Below are positions 1 to 10,893 of a stretch of 64,000 nucleotides of DNA, in pieces. The notes beneath the pieces are model-generated. The model was not told the origin of the DNA. It was given only the letters and a program-made list of their open reading frames with translations, and did no database searches. Location: the NCBI RefSeq assembly GCF_018860345.1, contig NZ_JAHKPJ010000004.1:208995-272994 (forward strand). Reading direction: 5' to 3'. Origin of the DNA: Psychrosphaera sp. F3M07 (lineage in GTDB: Bacteria > Pseudomonadota > Gammaproteobacteria > Enterobacterales > Alteromonadaceae). A program made the position numbers and the translations under genes. The stretch's first letter is position 1. Each line of letters opens with the position of its first letter.

Positions 1-746
1 GCGGGAGTCGAGTTTCTGATCCAAGAAACCGAGGCCAAATTAGTTTGGCAGATGTACTTAAATATTCATCAAATATGGGCTCTAGTAAATTAGCTTTATC
101 TACCCCTAAAGAGTCGTTTTTAGATATTTTTTACCGCATGGGATTAGTGGATTACAGCGGATTAGATTTAGTCGGTGAAAGTACAGGTATATTTAATGAA
201 CGCAGACGTTGGTCTGACATTGAAGTGGCCACCTTATCCTATGGTTACGGAATTTCAGTGACTGCCGCACAGTTAGTGAAAATGTATACCACTATAGGCG
301 CTGGTGGCATTAGTAAACCTTTATCTATTGTGAAAACACAACTGACTAAACCAGAACAACAAGTGATCAGTAAAGATATTGCCAATGACGTATTAAATAT
401 GATGGAAAGTGTGGTCAGTGCAACAGGTTCTGGTAAACGCGCCATTGTGAAAGGTTACCGCGTCGCAGGTAAAACGGGTACCAGTATTAAAGCCGTTGGT
501 GGTGGTTATGGTAACGATTATGTCAATGTATTTGCCGGCGTTGGCCCGGTCTCGAATCCAGAAGTTGCGGTCGTTGTGGTGATCAATGAACCTAAAGGTG
601 ATTATTATTATGGTGGCGAAACCGCTGCCCCTACCTTTGCAAAAATTATGAGGCAAACGTTAAGAACATTAAATGTTGCGCCGGATGCTCTGGGTGATTC
701 CAAAATTCAATTGGCCAATGTAAGGCGGGAGAGTGCCGATGAGTAA
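1..746 (+). CDS. ftsI: FtsI / PBP3, C-terminal part (5' end outside window)
   Basis: This is the C-terminal 247 residues of the septal peptidoglycan transpeptidase FtsI (PBP3), which crosslinks septal murein in the inner-membrane divisome. The frame is open from base 3 to the stop at 744-746, so the gene is cut by the window edge rather than broken. The SxN motif (SSN, in YSSNMG) and the KTG motif (AGKTGTS) of penicillin-binding transpeptidases are both visible. The SxxK nucleophile motif and the N-terminal membrane anchor must lie upstream. Position as the first gene before murE is the normal dcw order. Its stop overlaps the murE start by 8 bases, which indicates translational coupling. Confidence 0.95.
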   Translation, partial: GSRVSDPRNRGQISLADVLKYSSNMGSSKLALSTPKESFLDIFYRMGLVDYSGLDLVGESTGIFNERRRWSDIEVATLSYGYGISVTAAQLVKMYTTIGAGGISKPLSIVKTQLTKPEQQVISKDIANDVLNMMESVVSATGSGKRAIVKGYRVAGKTGTSIKAVGGGYGNDYVNVFAGVGPVSNPEVAVVVVINEPKGDYYYGGETAAPTFAKIMRQTLRTLNVAPDALGDSKIQLANVRRESADE

Positions 747-2241
747 TTGGCAAGATATAGAACAGCAATTAAAAAAGGCTCAAGTTGTACTTGAGCCTTC
801 TGCACGTTTAATCCCTGACAGTAGACAAGTAACGCCGGGTGATATTTTCATTGCCACTAAAGGCTTTGACCAAGATGGTTCATTGTACATAAATAGTGCA
901 TTGGAGTTAGGGGCTGTTGCTATTTTAGTGTCGGATGCTTGTGATAAAACGTCGTACCATAAATTAGATAATGTGATTTTAGTTGAAGGCTTAGAGAAAA
1001 AACTCGCCACCATAGCTAAAGAGTTTTATGTAAAAGATCAGTCCGTTCCTATGCCGGTTATTGGTGTTACGGGGACCAATGGTAAAACGTCGATTAGTCA
1101 TTTATTAGCCCAGTTAAGCCAAATTTGTTTGCAGCAAGAGTCTGCTGTGATTGGCACCATTGGCACAGGTTCAATCAATGATTTACAACCTAGCAGTAAT
1201 ACAACGCCGGGTGTGACAGAGATTTATCGTTTAATAAAACAATTTTCTGCCAAAAATTATGGCTCTTTGACCATGGAAGTGTCTTCTCATGCGTTAGACC
1301 AGGGGCGAATCGAAGGATTAGATCTCGACGTTGCCATTTTCACTAATTTGACTTTGGACCACCTTGATTACCATGGAAACATGGAGTCATATTTTAACGC
1401 TAAAGCGAAATTATTTACTGAATATTTACCAAAGTGTGCCGTACTGAATGTAGATGACCAATATGGTCGTCGTATAGCCGACATGGTGGCAAATCAAACT
1501 CGTGTGGTTGCTTTTGGCCAATCAGAAAGTGTTAAAGCCTATTCCGATTATGTGTTTATTCGTGGTTTTGAATGCCATGTTCATGGTTTGTCTATCGACA
1601 TTGAATGGCAAGTTATCGGGGCTAAAGAAACGTGTTATTTACAGTTACCTATTTATGGTGAGTTTAACTGCTTAAATCTAGCGGCTGTGTTTGCAACGGC
1701 TCTGACGTTGAATTGGCCGATAGTAGCAGCACATTTTAGTCAATTAAGACCGGTGCCGGGGCGATTAGAGTTATTTGTTAAACCTAATTTACCTGTGGCT
1801 GTAGTGGATTATGCTCATACTCCCGATGCGTTAGAGCAGTCCCTGTTAGCAGTGCGTAAACACTTAACAGGTGAGCTTTATGTCATATTTGGTTGTGGTG
1901 GTGAGCGTGATGTTAGCAAACGTCCAATTATGGGTAAATTAGCTGAGCAACATGCTGATCATGTGATCATCACAAATGACAACCCAAGAACGGAATCAGA
2001 AGACACAATCATCGCTGACATTGAAGCGGGTATGTCTGGAAATAATTATCAAATAATTAAAAGTCGTAAAGAGGCCATTGATTTAGCGTTAAGAACGGCA
2101 ACCGCCAGTGACGCTATTTTAATTGCCGGAAAAGGGCACGAGATTTATCAAGTTATCGGTAAAGAATCCATTGATTACAATGAACGTGATTATGTAGAAA
2201 AAGCCATGCTGGCGTTAACCACTCATGGGGGCATGATATGA
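739..2241 (+). CDS. murE: UDP-MurNAc-L-Ala-D-Glu:meso-DAP ligase MurE
   Basis: MurE is the cytoplasmic Mur ligase that adds the third stem-peptide residue. At 500 residues it is close to the E. coli size. The P-loop GVTGTNGKT is at residues 109-117. DNPR at residues 414-417 is the motif that marks meso-diaminopimelate specificity rather than lysine. The ATG at 739 is chosen over an in-frame GTG at 733 because GGGAG at 727-731 sits 7 bases before the ATG and would nearly touch the GTG. It overlaps the ftsI end by 8 bases and the murF start by 4 (ATGA). Confidence 0.96.
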   Translation: MSNWQDIEQQLKKAQVVLEPSARLIPDSRQVTPGDIFIATKGFDQDGSLYINSALELGAVAILVSDACDKTSYHKLDNVILVEGLEKKLATIAKEFYVKDQSVPMPVIGVTGTNGKTSISHLLAQLSQICLQQESAVIGTIGTGSINDLQPSSNTTPGVTEIYRLIKQFSAKNYGSLTMEVSSHALDQGRIEGLDLDVAIFTNLTLDHLDYHGNMESYFNAKAKLFTEYLPKCAVLNVDDQYGRRIADMVANQTRVVAFGQSESVKAYSDYVFIRGFECHVHGLSIDIEWQVIGAKETCYLQLPIYGEFNCLNLAAVFATALTLNWPIVAAHFSQLRPVPGRLELFVKPNLPVAVVDYAHTPDALEQSLLAVRKHLTGELYVIFGCGGERDVSKRPIMGKLAEQHADHVIITNDNPRTESEDTIIADIEAGMSGNNYQIIKSRKEAIDLALRTATASDAILIAGKGHEIYQVIGKESIDYNERDYVEKAMLALTTHGGMI

Positions 2242-3680
2242 TTAATGTCTCGCTAAAATGGATTATTGATACCTTATCATTAACCGACGAACAAATTGTT
2301 AATGTACCAGTAGAACTTGAACAACAAGGAATATCGGCATTTTCTACTGACAGCAGAACCATTGAAGCTGGGCATGTTTTTGTTGCTTTGCGCGGTCCTA
2401 ACTTTGATAGCAATGCGTTTATCGGACAAGTAAAAGACAAAGGTGCCGTTGCCGTTATCGTTGATACGCCAAGTCCTGTTGATATTCCTCAGTTTATAGT
2501 CAAAGACACCTTAATTGCTTACGGCAAACTGGCAGCGAAAGTTGCGGCTACGGTTAAGCCAAAAACTATTGCTATCACAGGCAGCGTTGGTAAAACCTCA
2601 GTGAAAGAAATGTGTGCGGCTATTTTGGCTCAAAAAGGCAACGTATTAGCCACGAATGGCAATTTCAACAATGAAATTGGGGTTCCGCATACGTTAATGC
2701 GTTTAGAGCCAAGTCATGAGTATGCAGTTATCGAATTAGGCGCCAACCATATAGGTGAAATTGCTTACACCACAGAATTGACTCAACCGGATGTGGCCAT
2801 TCTTAATAATGTAGCAGAAGCGCATTTAGAAGGATTTGGCGATATATACGGTGTCGTACGCGCTAAAGGTGAAATATTTAATAGCTTAAGCCAAACCGGC
2901 ATTGCCATTGTTAATGGTGATTCTGAATATAAAGAATATTGGTTAACTCGCCTTAATGACAAGTTTGAAAATAGTGAAAACAACATTATTCAATTTGGCT
3001 TCAATCCGGATCTTACTTCAAAAGGTCAAGCCATAACGGCCTCTAATATTACCTTGAACAAGTTAGGCTGTGCGAGCTTTACATTAAAGTTAGATCTGAA
3101 AAAAGGCGAGCAACAGCAAATTGATGTTGAGTTGGTTATCCCGGGTAAACATAACGTTAATAATGCATTAGCCGCCGCAGCAGCCTGTTACTCAGTAGGT
3201 GCAGATTTACAAGATATAAAAAACGGTTTGTTAGCTATGCAATCAGTGAAAGGCCGCGTTAACTTGCATCAAGTTACCGATTCACTGTTAGTGATTGATG
3301 ATACCTACAATGCCAATGTTCAATCGGCTAAAGCGGCGATTGATCTATTGTCGGGGTATCAAGGCAAAAAAATATTTGTCTTAGGTGATATGGCGGAACT
3401 TGGCTCAGGTGCCAGACGTTACCATCAAGACGTTGGCGAATATGCCAACGAGCAGAATATCGATGTTTTGTTGTCAATTGGTGTATTAAGCCAAAGTGCG
3501 TCATCGGTAATGGAACAAAAAGGCGAACATTTTTCTAGTCAACAAAATGTAATTTCAAGATTAAATCAGCTGATTAAAGACGCTGATTGTTCTATATCCA
3601 TTCTAATAAAAGGCTCTCGAAGTGCCAAGATGGAACAGATAGTTGAACAAATAATCGCTGATAATAATTTAAGCAATTAA
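2238..3680 (+). CDS. murF: UDP-MurNAc-tripeptide:D-Ala-D-Ala ligase MurF
   Basis: MurF adds the D-Ala-D-Ala dipeptide to UDP-MurNAc-tripeptide, completing the cytoplasmic pentapeptide precursor. The 480-residue protein shows the Mur-ligase ATP loop GSVGKTS starting near residue 115, the [11 protein letters not shown] segment typical of MurF, and the [10 protein letters not shown] stretch of the C-terminal domain. Its ATG overlaps the murE stop in an ATGA junction, so the two are translationally coupled. It is followed 22 bases later by mraY. Nothing is unusual apart from its AT-rich codon use, which matches its neighbours. Confidence 0.96.
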   Translation: MINVSLKWIIDTLSLTDEQIVNVPVELEQQGISAFSTDSRTIEAGHVFVALRGPNFDSNAFIGQVKDKGAVAVIVDTPSPVDIPQFIVKDTLIAYGKLAAKVAATVKPKTIAITGSVGKTSVKEMCAAILAQKGNVLATNGNFNNEIGVPHTLMRLEPSHEYAVIELGANHIGEIAYTTELTQPDVAILNNVAEAHLEGFGDIYGVVRAKGEIFNSLSQTGIAIVNGDSEYKEYWLTRLNDKFENSENNIIQFGFNPDLTSKGQAITASNITLNKLGCASFTLKLDLKKGEQQQIDVELVIPGKHNVNNALAAAAACYSVGADLQDIKNGLLAMQSVKGRVNLHQVTDSLLVIDDTYNANVQSAKAAIDLLSGYQGKKIFVLGDMAELGSGARRYHQDVGEYANEQNIDVLLSIGVLSQSASSVMEQKGEHFSSQQNVISRLNQLIKDADCSISILIKGSRSAKMEQIVEQIIADNNLSN

Positions 3681-3702
3681 TAAAAATAATAAAGGTAAGG
3701 TT

Positions 3703-4785
3703 ATGTTAGTTTGGTTAGCGGAATATTTAACTCAGTTTTACTCTGGGTTTAACGTGTTTTCATACTTAACATTTAGAGCCATTCTAAGTGTTCTTACTGC
3801 TATGGTGTTGTCATTATATTTTGGCCCCAAACTGATACGACGTTTGCAGCTTATGCAAATTGGGCAAACCATTAGAGATGATGGACCTGAAAGTCATTTA
3901 TCCAAATCTGGAACGCCCACAATGGGCGGCATTCTAATACTTGGTGCAATTGTATTTAGTACCTTAATGTGGGCAGATTTATCCAATAAATATGTCTGGG
4001 TTGTGATGACGGTTGTTGTCGGTTATGGCTTAGTGGGGTTTGTTGATGATTACCGCAAAGTTATACGCAAAGACAGTAAAGGTTTGATTGCACGTTGGAA
4101 ATATTTTTGGCAATCGGTGATTGCTATTGGTGTTGCCGTATTTTTATACATGACAGCAGAGAATCCTGCTGAAACCTCATTAATCGTTCCTTTCTTTAAA
4201 GATGTGATGCCACAACTTGGTTTAATGTACTTATTGGTTGTGTACTTTACGGTTGTTGGTACCAGTAATGCGGTGAATTTAACTGACGGCTTAGATGGGC
4301 TTGCCATAGTTCCTACGATTATGGTGGCTGGCGCATTGTCGTTAATGGCGTATTTAACCAGTAATGTAAACTTTGCAGAATACTTACACATACCTTATAT
4401 CCCACAAGCGGATGAATTAACCGTTGTATGTACCGCTATTGTTGGTGCAGGGCTTGGGTTCTTATGGTTTAACACATATCCAGCACAAGTATTTATGGGC
4501 GATGTTGGCTCTTTGGCATTAGGTGGTGCGCTTGGGATCATCGCTGTATTAGTGCGTCAAGAGCTAGTGTTATTTATCATGGGCGGCGTATTTGTCATGG
4601 AAACCATGTCGGTTATTTTACAAGTTGGTTCATTTAAATTACGCGGCGAACGGGTATTTAAAATGGCACCAATTCATCATCATTATGAGTTAAGTGGTTG
4701 GCCTGAACCTCGTGTTATCGTGCGTTTTTGGATCATCTCTTTGATCTTAGTGTTGATCGGCTTAGCTACACTTAAACTTCGTTAA
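3703..4785 (+). CDS. mraY: phospho-MurNAc-pentapeptide translocase MraY
   Basis: MraY transfers phospho-MurNAc-pentapeptide to undecaprenyl phosphate, making lipid I at the inner membrane. The 360-residue protein is polytopic, with about ten hydrophobic segments. It carries the family signatures: the DD pair at residues 115-116 (DDYRKV), [10 protein letters not shown], a metal-site FMGDVGS, and the triple histidine at 325-327 (IHHHYE). AAGGTAAGG precedes the ATG as ribosome site. It lies between murF and murD as in E. coli. Confidence 0.96.
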   Translation: MLVWLAEYLTQFYSGFNVFSYLTFRAILSVLTAMVLSLYFGPKLIRRLQLMQIGQTIRDDGPESHLSKSGTPTMGGILILGAIVFSTLMWADLSNKYVWVVMTVVVGYGLVGFVDDYRKVIRKDSKGLIARWKYFWQSVIAIGVAVFLYMTAENPAETSLIVPFFKDVMPQLGLMYLLVVYFTVVGTSNAVNLTDGLDGLAIVPTIMVAGALSLMAYLTSNVNFAEYLHIPYIPQADELTVVCTAIVGAGLGFLWFNTYPAQVFMGDVGSLALGGALGIIAVLVRQELVLFIMGGVFVMETMSVILQVGSFKLRGERVFKMAPIHHHYELSGWPEPRVIVRFWIISLILVLIGLATLKLR

Positions 4786-4806
4786 TCTTATAGAGAAGTG
4801 AATAAT

Positions 4807-6201
4807 ATGACTGATGCGTTAAACAATGAATTTATCGAAGAATTACAAAGTAGTAATGTGGCGATCGTTGGTATTGGTATGTCAGGGATGTCGGCACTTA
4901 GGTTTTTGTTAAATAAAGGTGTTTTCCCAAAGGTATTTGACTCTAGATTAACCCCACCGGTTGCCGAAAAAGATCAGCAGTTTTTAAATCAAGTTGAACG
5001 TAAGTTTGGTGAATTTAAGCTTGATGAGTTTAAAGAATTTGATTATGTCATTGTCAGTCCAGGGATCAGTTTAAAGGAACCTGCATTAGCCAATGCGCAG
5101 CGTTATAACGAAAATGTTTTTTGTGATGTGGAATTGTTTGCAAGAATAAATACCAAACCCGTTATCGCAGTGACAGGCTCAAATGGTAAATCTACGGTAG
5201 TTGCTTGGTTAGAAGACTTTCTTGGTCGCATGGGAAAAAATGCAGTGGCCTGTGGCAATTTTGGTGTGCCAGTATTAGATGTGATTGAATACGGCTATAA
5301 CGGTGAACCAGTCGATGTTTACATTATGGAATTATCCAGTTTCCAATTGGAGTCTACTCACAGCCTTATTTGTGAAGCGGCGACGGTATTAAATGTCACA
5401 CCTGATCATATGGACAGATATGAATCATTTTCTGAATATGGTCGTTCAAAATTACGTATTTATCATCACTCAAAGCTGTGCCTCTACAACAATGACGACT
5501 TTGAAACTAAGCCGTTATTAAACTGCAATAAGGTTCATGCATTTGGTACGGAAGCTCAATCACGTGCTGAAAATTACTGGTACTTTAATAATGAAACCGA
5601 AGATTTATGTCTGAATAATGAAGTCATAGGTAATTTGGGACAGCTGTCTTTATCCGGTTCTCATAATGGATTAAATGCCATCGTTGTATTGGCATTAGCT
5701 AATGCGATAGGTGTTGATCCTGTGGCTGAATTTCATAACTTGAGCCATTTTTCTGGTTTGCCACACCGTTGTAAATTTATTGCGGATGCCAATGGTGTGT
5801 TGTTTGTGGACGATTCTAAAGCGACCAATATCGCGTCGACACAAGCGGCGTTAAATGGTCTATCAAAAAATGACAATAAAAATATAGTACTCATTGCCGG
5901 CGGTGATGCAAAAGGTGCTGACCTGTCTGAACTGCAAGCTGACATTAACAAACATGTTAAAAAAGTGATTGCGTTTGGCAAAGACAAAACCAAATTTGTG
6001 GATTTTTTAAAACCAGAACAATTGGTTTTAGTAAGCAATATGTCAGAAGCCGTAAATCAATCGATGAAACTGGTAGAGCAAGGCGACATTGTTTTGTTAT
6101 CACCTGCATGTGCCAGTATTGATATGTATAAAAATTACCAACACCGTGGCGCAGACTTTAAACAGAATGTGTTAGCTGCCATTAGCGGATTAAATAAATG
6201 A
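4807..6201 (+). CDS. murD: UDP-MurNAc-L-Ala:D-Glu ligase MurD
   Basis: MurD adds D-glutamate to UDP-MurNAc-L-alanine. The ATP loop TGSNGKST begins near residue 123, and NVTPDHMDRY and FVDDSKATN match the family. I start at ATG 4807, giving 464 residues. An upstream GTG at 4798 is in frame, but AGAGAAG at 4792-4798 would overlap it, whereas it sits 8 bases before the ATG. The N-terminus is longer than E. coli MurD by a few residues. The gene ends in an ATGA overlap with ftsW. Confidence 0.95.
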   Translation: MTDALNNEFIEELQSSNVAIVGIGMSGMSALRFLLNKGVFPKVFDSRLTPPVAEKDQQFLNQVERKFGEFKLDEFKEFDYVIVSPGISLKEPALANAQRYNENVFCDVELFARINTKPVIAVTGSNGKSTVVAWLEDFLGRMGKNAVACGNFGVPVLDVIEYGYNGEPVDVYIMELSSFQLESTHSLICEAATVLNVTPDHMDRYESFSEYGRSKLRIYHHSKLCLYNNDDFETKPLLNCNKVHAFGTEAQSRAENYWYFNNETEDLCLNNEVIGNLGQLSLSGSHNGLNAIVVLALANAIGVDPVAEFHNLSHFSGLPHRCKFIADANGVLFVDDSKATNIASTQAALNGLSKNDNKNIVLIAGGDAKGADLSELQADINKHVKKVIAFGKDKTKFVDFLKPEQLVLVSNMSEAVNQSMKLVEQGDIVLLSPACASIDMYKNYQHRGADFKQNVLAAISGLNK

Positions 6202-7388
6202 GTAGAATTGGTTTTGGTTTAGTTAGTTTAACTAAACGAAACAAATTAAAAGAAACCACTCCGGCGTTATATGACCGTGGTTTGTTGTTTTTGGTTTTAG
6301 CGTTAATGGCGTTTGGCTGGGTGATGGTGACATCGGCATCACTGCCTGTGTCGGAAAAGATTTATAACAATGAATACTACATTTCAATCAAACATGCGGC
6401 GTTTATTTTTATTGCGTTAACCGCCATGTTGACTGTGTTGTTCTTCAAAATGCAGTGGTGGCAACGTTTTAATATGGAACTACTGTTTGTTGCGATTGTG
6501 CTCTTGGTCGCGGTGTTATTAATTGGCTCGACAGTGAACGGGAGTCGACGTTGGTTGTCTTTAGGCATATTTAATTTACAAGCTGCTGAAGTTGCAAAGT
6601 TATTCTTCTTTAGCTTTTTGGCCGGTTACTTAGTAAGACAGCATGAACAGTTAAGAGAAAATGTAATTGGTTTTGCCAAGCCGTTAGTCGTGTTTATGAT
6701 ATTGGCGATTTTATTACTAATGCAACCAGATTTAGGTACCGTTATCGTCATGTTTGTGACCACGGTTGCTTTGTTGTTTTTAGCTGGTGCAAAGATTTGG
6801 CAATTTATAGCATTAATAGCCAGTGGTTTATTAGCGGTTTGGACTTTGATTATGTTAGAGCCGTACCGAATGAGACGTGTGGTGTCTTTTGTTGATCCTT
6901 GGGCTGACCCGTTTGGCAGTGGTTATCAGTTAACCCAGTCGTTAATGGCTTACGGACGAGGAAGTTGGTCTGGATTAGGATTGGGCAATAGTATCCAAAA
7001 ACTGGATTATTTACCTGAGTCACATACTGACTTTATCGCGGCCGTCATTGCAGAAGAAATTGGTTTTGTTGGGTTAAGTATTTTGGTCATGATGTTGGGT
7101 TGGCTAGTTTATAAAATTTTAAATGTAGGCCGTTTAGCGATGGAAAAATCGCAACATTATAATGGTTTTTTTGCCTATGCAATTGGCATTTGGATTGCCT
7201 TTCAGGTGTTTGTAAATATTGGTGCGAGTACAGGCATGTTACCGACTAAAGGATTAACACTACCTTTTATTTCGTACGGTGGAAGTAGTTTGATTGTGTT
7301 TAGTATTGCGATTGCCATTGTATTAAGAATTGACTTTGAAACCCGAGCGCTTGAACGGACAGAAATAGATGAGTTATCCAATGAGTAA
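6198..7388 (+). CDS. ftsW: SEDS septal glycosyltransferase FtsW
   Basis: FtsW is the SEDS-family peptidoglycan polymerase that works with FtsI at the division septum. The 396-residue protein has about ten membrane-spanning segments. It contains the large periplasmic loop signature (DPFGSGYQL and SHTDFIAAVIAEE) and the family C-terminal signature GLTLPFISYGGSS. It begins in the ATGA overlap with murD and its last codons overlap the murG start. Position between murD and murG distinguishes it from the paralogue RodA. Confidence 0.95.
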   Translation: MSRIGFGLVSLTKRNKLKETTPALYDRGLLFLVLALMAFGWVMVTSASLPVSEKIYNNEYYISIKHAAFIFIALTAMLTVLFFKMQWWQRFNMELLFVAIVLLVAVLLIGSTVNGSRRWLSLGIFNLQAAEVAKLFFFSFLAGYLVRQHEQLRENVIGFAKPLVVFMILAILLLMQPDLGTVIVMFVTTVALLFLAGAKIWQFIALIASGLLAVWTLIMLEPYRMRRVVSFVDPWADPFGSGYQLTQSLMAYGRGSWSGLGLGNSIQKLDYLPESHTDFIAAVIAEEIGFVGLSILVMMLGWLVYKILNVGRLAMEKSQHYNGFFAYAIGIWIAFQVFVNIGASTGMLPTKGLTLPFISYGGSSLIVFSIAIAIVLRIDFETRALERTEIDELSNE

Positions 7389-8523
7389 ACCAATGAATAA
7401 CTCAAGTAATAATAGTCCTATCCAAACTAAACGCGCAGTGATCATGGCGGGTGGTACCGGTGGACATATCTTTCCTGGTTTAGCGTTAGCAAAGTCTTTA
7501 ATGGCGGAAGGATGGGATGTTCAGTGGATGGGTACCGCTGACAAAATGGAAGCGGATATAGTGCCTAAACATGACATATCGATTCACTATATTGATGTTA
7601 AAGGCGTACGTGGTAATGGCATAAAACGTTTAGTTAAAGCACCATTTATGCTGTTAAAAGCATGGTTGCAAGCCAGGGACATATTCAAAAAGTTAAAACC
7701 TAATTTAGTCATTGGTTTTGGTGGTTATGCATCTGGACCGGGGGGCATTGCAGCTTGGTCTTTAGGTTTACCGCTAATTATACATGAACAAAATGCGATT
7801 GCCGGAATGACAAATCGTTGGTTATCTAAGGTAGCAAAACATACTTTGTTAGCATTCCCAAATGCAAAACAATCATTGCCTAAGATACAAACCGAGGTAG
7901 TTGGTAATCCGGTAAGAATGGATATTGCTCAATTAAACAATATGCCAAAACGAGTATTGACCGGGCAGGACGCAATTAGGATTTTGGTAATAGGTGGTAG
8001 TTTAGGTGCTCGGGCATTAAACCAGCAGTTACCTCATGTATTTTACCAATTACAAGCGTTAGGTTTGGCGGTGAAGGTTCACCATCAAGTAGGTAAAGGC
8101 AACAAATTAAGTGTTACTGACGAATATGATAAATGCAAAAATTCAGCAGAGGTTGCAGAGTTATCGGTAGTAATCGATGAGTTCATTGATGATATGCCGT
8201 CTGTTTTATCATGGGCGGATTTGGTAATATGCCGCGCTGGCGCGTTGACGGTTTCTGAATTGGCCGCATCGGGAAATGTAGGGATATTCATCCCATTACC
8301 ATATGCGGTAGACGATCACCAAACAGCCAATGCAAATTGGTTGGTAGAAAAAGAGGCGGCGGTACTAATGCCTCAAAATGAAATTAAACAAAAGCTTGTT
8401 TCGACGTTAGTAGAGTTGATTAATGATCCGAATAGAATCAACCAAATGCAAATAAATGCAAAACAACAAGCAATTTTAACCACAACCGACCGTATGGTTG
8501 AGTTGTGCCAGACATGGAAATAA
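7381..8523 (+). CDS. murG: UDP-GlcNAc:lipid I transferase MurG
   Basis: MurG is the peripheral membrane glycosyltransferase that converts lipid I to lipid II. With the ATG at 7381 it has 380 residues, about 25 more than E. coli MurG, because of a polar Asn/Ser-rich N-terminal tail. The glycine-rich GGTGGHIFPG starts at residue 24, and GGYASGPGG, HEQNAIAG and the sugar-nucleotide site (CRAGALTVSE) follow. Other in-frame starts exist at 7369 and 7393, and no strong Shine-Dalgarno decides between them. With this start it overlaps the ftsW end by 8 bases. Confidence 0.93.
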   Translation: MSKPMNNSSNNSPIQTKRAVIMAGGTGGHIFPGLALAKSLMAEGWDVQWMGTADKMEADIVPKHDISIHYIDVKGVRGNGIKRLVKAPFMLLKAWLQARDIFKKLKPNLVIGFGGYASGPGGIAAWSLGLPLIIHEQNAIAGMTNRWLSKVAKHTLLAFPNAKQSLPKIQTEVVGNPVRMDIAQLNNMPKRVLTGQDAIRILVIGGSLGARALNQQLPHVFYQLQALGLAVKVHHQVGKGNKLSVTDEYDKCKNSAEVAELSVVIDEFIDDMPSVLSWADLVICRAGALTVSELAASGNVGIFIPLPYAVDDHQTANANWLVEKEAAVLMPQNEIKQKLVSTLVELINDPNRINQMQINAKQQAILTTTDRMVELCQTWK

Positions 8524-8527
8524 GTAA

Positions 8528-9973
8528 TTGAGTATTCAAGCTAACTTCGTAAATACATCGATGCGCCGATTAAACACTATTCACTTTGTGGGTATTGGTG
8601 GCGCAGGAATGGGCGGTATTGCGGAAGTTTTATTAAATGAAGGTTATCAAGTAGCCGGTTCAGATATAAATGAAAATGCAGTCACCCAAAGATTAAGAAC
8701 ACAAGGTGCGACAGTAAATATTGGCCACAAAGAAGAAAACCTGATCAATGTCAGTGTTGTGGTTGTATCCAGTGCAATTGATGAGTCAAACATTGAAATT
8801 CAAACGGCCCGTAAACGTCGAATTCCAATTGTACGTCGAGCTGAAATGTTGGCGGAACTAATGCGTTTTCGTTTTGGTATCGCAATTTCTGGTACACACG
8901 GGAAGACGACGACAACCAGTCTAATTGCCAGTATTTTTGCCGAAGCTAAAAAAGACCCTACCTTCATCATAGGTGGTCTATTAAATAGTGCAGGGACCAA
9001 TGCACGGTTAGGTAAAGGTAATTATTTAATTGCGGAAGCGGATGAAAGTGATGCTTCATTTTTACACCTACAACCTATGATTTCAGTGGTAACGAATATC
9101 GAAGCGGACCATATGGAAACCTATGGTGGTGATTTTGAAAAAATGAAACAAACCTACATCGAATTTTTACATAACTTGCCGTTTTACGGACTGGCTGCAG
9201 TATGTGGTGACGACGACGTAGTTCAAGAGATATGTACAAATTTAGGTCGCAGAGTGGTGACTTATGGATTTAAAGAAACCAATGATTATGTGATCAGTGA
9301 CTTTAAACAAACCGGCACTCAAACATCATTTGTTGTTAGTTATAACAGTAAAAGTATAAACATCACTCTTAATTTACCTGGAGTGCATAACGCGCTTAAT
9401 GCAACAGCTGCAATTGCGGTGTCTCATGAGGAAGGTATTGATGATAGTTATATCATTGCGGCCTTGCAAAAGTTTGAAGGCATAGGTCGTCGTTTTCAGC
9501 AATACGGCGATTTTGAAACAGGGCGTGGTGTGGTTAAGTTGATGGACGATTATGGACATCATCCAACTGAGGTAGCCGCTACTATCGCAGCGGTTCGAGC
9601 TGCATGGCCTGATAAACGTATAGTGATGTGTTATCAACCACATAGATACAGTCGTACCAATGATTTATACGACGATTTTATTAGAGTGTTATCAAAGGTA
9701 GATTGTTTGTTATTACTCGATGTGTACGCCGCAGGTGAAAAGCCAATTGTTGGTGCAGACAGTCGCAGTTTAGCTCAGTCTATACGAGTACGTAATTTGA
9801 TTGACCCTATTTTTGTTGCACAACCCGCTAACTTGCCAAGCGAATTAGCTAATGTGATAAAAGATGGTGATATCGTTATTACCCAAGGCGCTGGCAATAT
9901 AAATTCAGTATTAAAAACCTTGGTTGCTTGTGAAATGAAAATTGAAAAATTAGCTGAGGTAACTGAGTTATGA
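8528..9973 (+). CDS. murC: UDP-MurNAc:L-alanine ligase MurC
   Basis: MurC starts stem-peptide synthesis by adding L-alanine to UDP-MurNAc. The nucleotide-binding GIGGAGMGG lies near the N-terminus and the ATP loop GTHGKTTT starts near residue 122; DDYGHHPTE is the MurC histidine motif. The start is uncertain. TTG at 8528 gives 481 residues with GGA about 10 bases upstream; the next ATG at 8561 has no visible ribosome site and would remove the residues that normally precede the glycine-rich loop. The TTG is preferred. It ends in an ATGA overlap with ddl. Confidence 0.93.
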   Translation: MSIQANFVNTSMRRLNTIHFVGIGGAGMGGIAEVLLNEGYQVAGSDINENAVTQRLRTQGATVNIGHKEENLINVSVVVVSSAIDESNIEIQTARKRRIPIVRRAEMLAELMRFRFGIAISGTHGKTTTTSLIASIFAEAKKDPTFIIGGLLNSAGTNARLGKGNYLIAEADESDASFLHLQPMISVVTNIEADHMETYGGDFEKMKQTYIEFLHNLPFYGLAAVCGDDDVVQEICTNLGRRVVTYGFKETNDYVISDFKQTGTQTSFVVSYNSKSINITLNLPGVHNALNATAAIAVSHEEGIDDSYIIAALQKFEGIGRRFQQYGDFETGRGVVKLMDDYGHHPTEVAATIAAVRAAWPDKRIVMCYQPHRYSRTNDLYDDFIRVLSKVDCLLLLDVYAAGEKPIVGADSRSLAQSIRVRNLIDPIFVAQPANLPSELANVIKDGDIVITQGAGNINSVLKTLVACEMKIEKLAEVTEL

Positions 9974-10893
9974 GCTTAGATGTTAAAGCCTTTGGAAAAA
10001 TAGCCGTCATGTTTGGTGGCGAGTCTGCTGAACGTCCCGTCTCGTTGAATTCTGGCGCGGCTGTATTAAAAGCTTTGCTTGCTCAAGGTTTTGATGCTCA
10101 TAAATTTGATCCGAAAGACAGTCCGTTAACCGACTTAATAACACACAAGTTTGATCGCGTGTTTATTGTTTTACATGGTCGAGGCGGTGAAGATGGTACC
10201 TTACAAGGGGCATTAACCTATATGGGATTGCCTTTCACTGGTAGTAGTGCTCAAGGTTCTGCCTTTGCAATGGATAAGGTTCGTAGCAAGTATTTGTTCT
10301 TAGGGGCGCAATTACCAACGGCACCATTTTGTGTTGTGACTAAAGGCGATGAATTTGATTGCCAAGCGATTTTATCTCAGTTAGATGGCAAAGTGATGGT
10401 TAAGCCTGCAAATGAAGGTTCAAGCATTGGTATGTCAGAAGCGCATTCGGTTGAGCAGTTAAAAGCCGCAATTGAAAATGCCTTTAATTACGACGATGAA
10501 TTATTAATTGAACAATGGGTTACTGGCCGTGAAGTTACGGTAAGTATCTTAAATGGTGTGGCGTTGCCAATAATTGAAATGCGTACCTCTCATGAGTTTT
10601 ATGACTACGACGCTAAATACATAACAGGCGACACAGAATATTTATGTCCAGCACCTTTGGATGCCGAACTAACCAAAGAAATTCAAGATGTAGCGGTCAA
10701 AGTTTTTAACATTGTTGGTGCCTCAGGTTGGGGACGTGTCGATTTCATTATTGGTGAAAATAATCAGTTAAACGTGTTGGAAGTAAATACGGTTCCTGGC
10801 ATGACAGAAACCTCATTAGTACCTAAGGCTGCAGCTGCAACTAATATGGATTTTACGACCTTAGTAACGAAAATTTTACAAGGCAGTCGTTAA
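9970..10893 (+). CDS. ddlB: D-alanine--D-alanine ligase
   Basis: This ATP-grasp enzyme joins two D-alanines to make the MurF substrate. The 307-residue length equals that of E. coli DdlB. Family features include [13 protein letters not shown] at the N-terminus, [11 protein letters not shown], the ATP-grasp segment [11 protein letters not shown], and the C-terminal metal-binding [11 protein letters not shown]. It overlaps murC by 4 bases at the front, and its TAA shares one base with the ftsQ ATG. The dcw location points to the DdlB lineage rather than DdlA. Confidence 0.95.
   Translation: MSLDVKAFGKIAVMFGGESAERPVSLNSGAAVLKALLAQGFDAHKFDPKDSPLTDLITHKFDRVFIVLHGRGGEDGTLQGALTYMGLPFTGSSAQGSAFAMDKVRSKYLFLGAQLPTAPFCVVTKGDEFDCQAILSQLDGKVMVKPANEGSSIGMSEAHSVEQLKAAIENAFNYDDELLIEQWVTGREVTVSILNGVALPIIEMRTSHEFYDYDAKYITGDTEYLCPAPLDAELTKEIQDVAVKVFNIVGASGWGRVDFIIGENNQLNVLEVNTVPGMTETSLVPKAAAATNMDFTTLVTKILQGSR

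Noticed and set aside
1..746. Truncated or broken ftsI
   Set aside because: The reading frame is open from the first bases of the window and lacks only its 5' part, so this is an edge effect.
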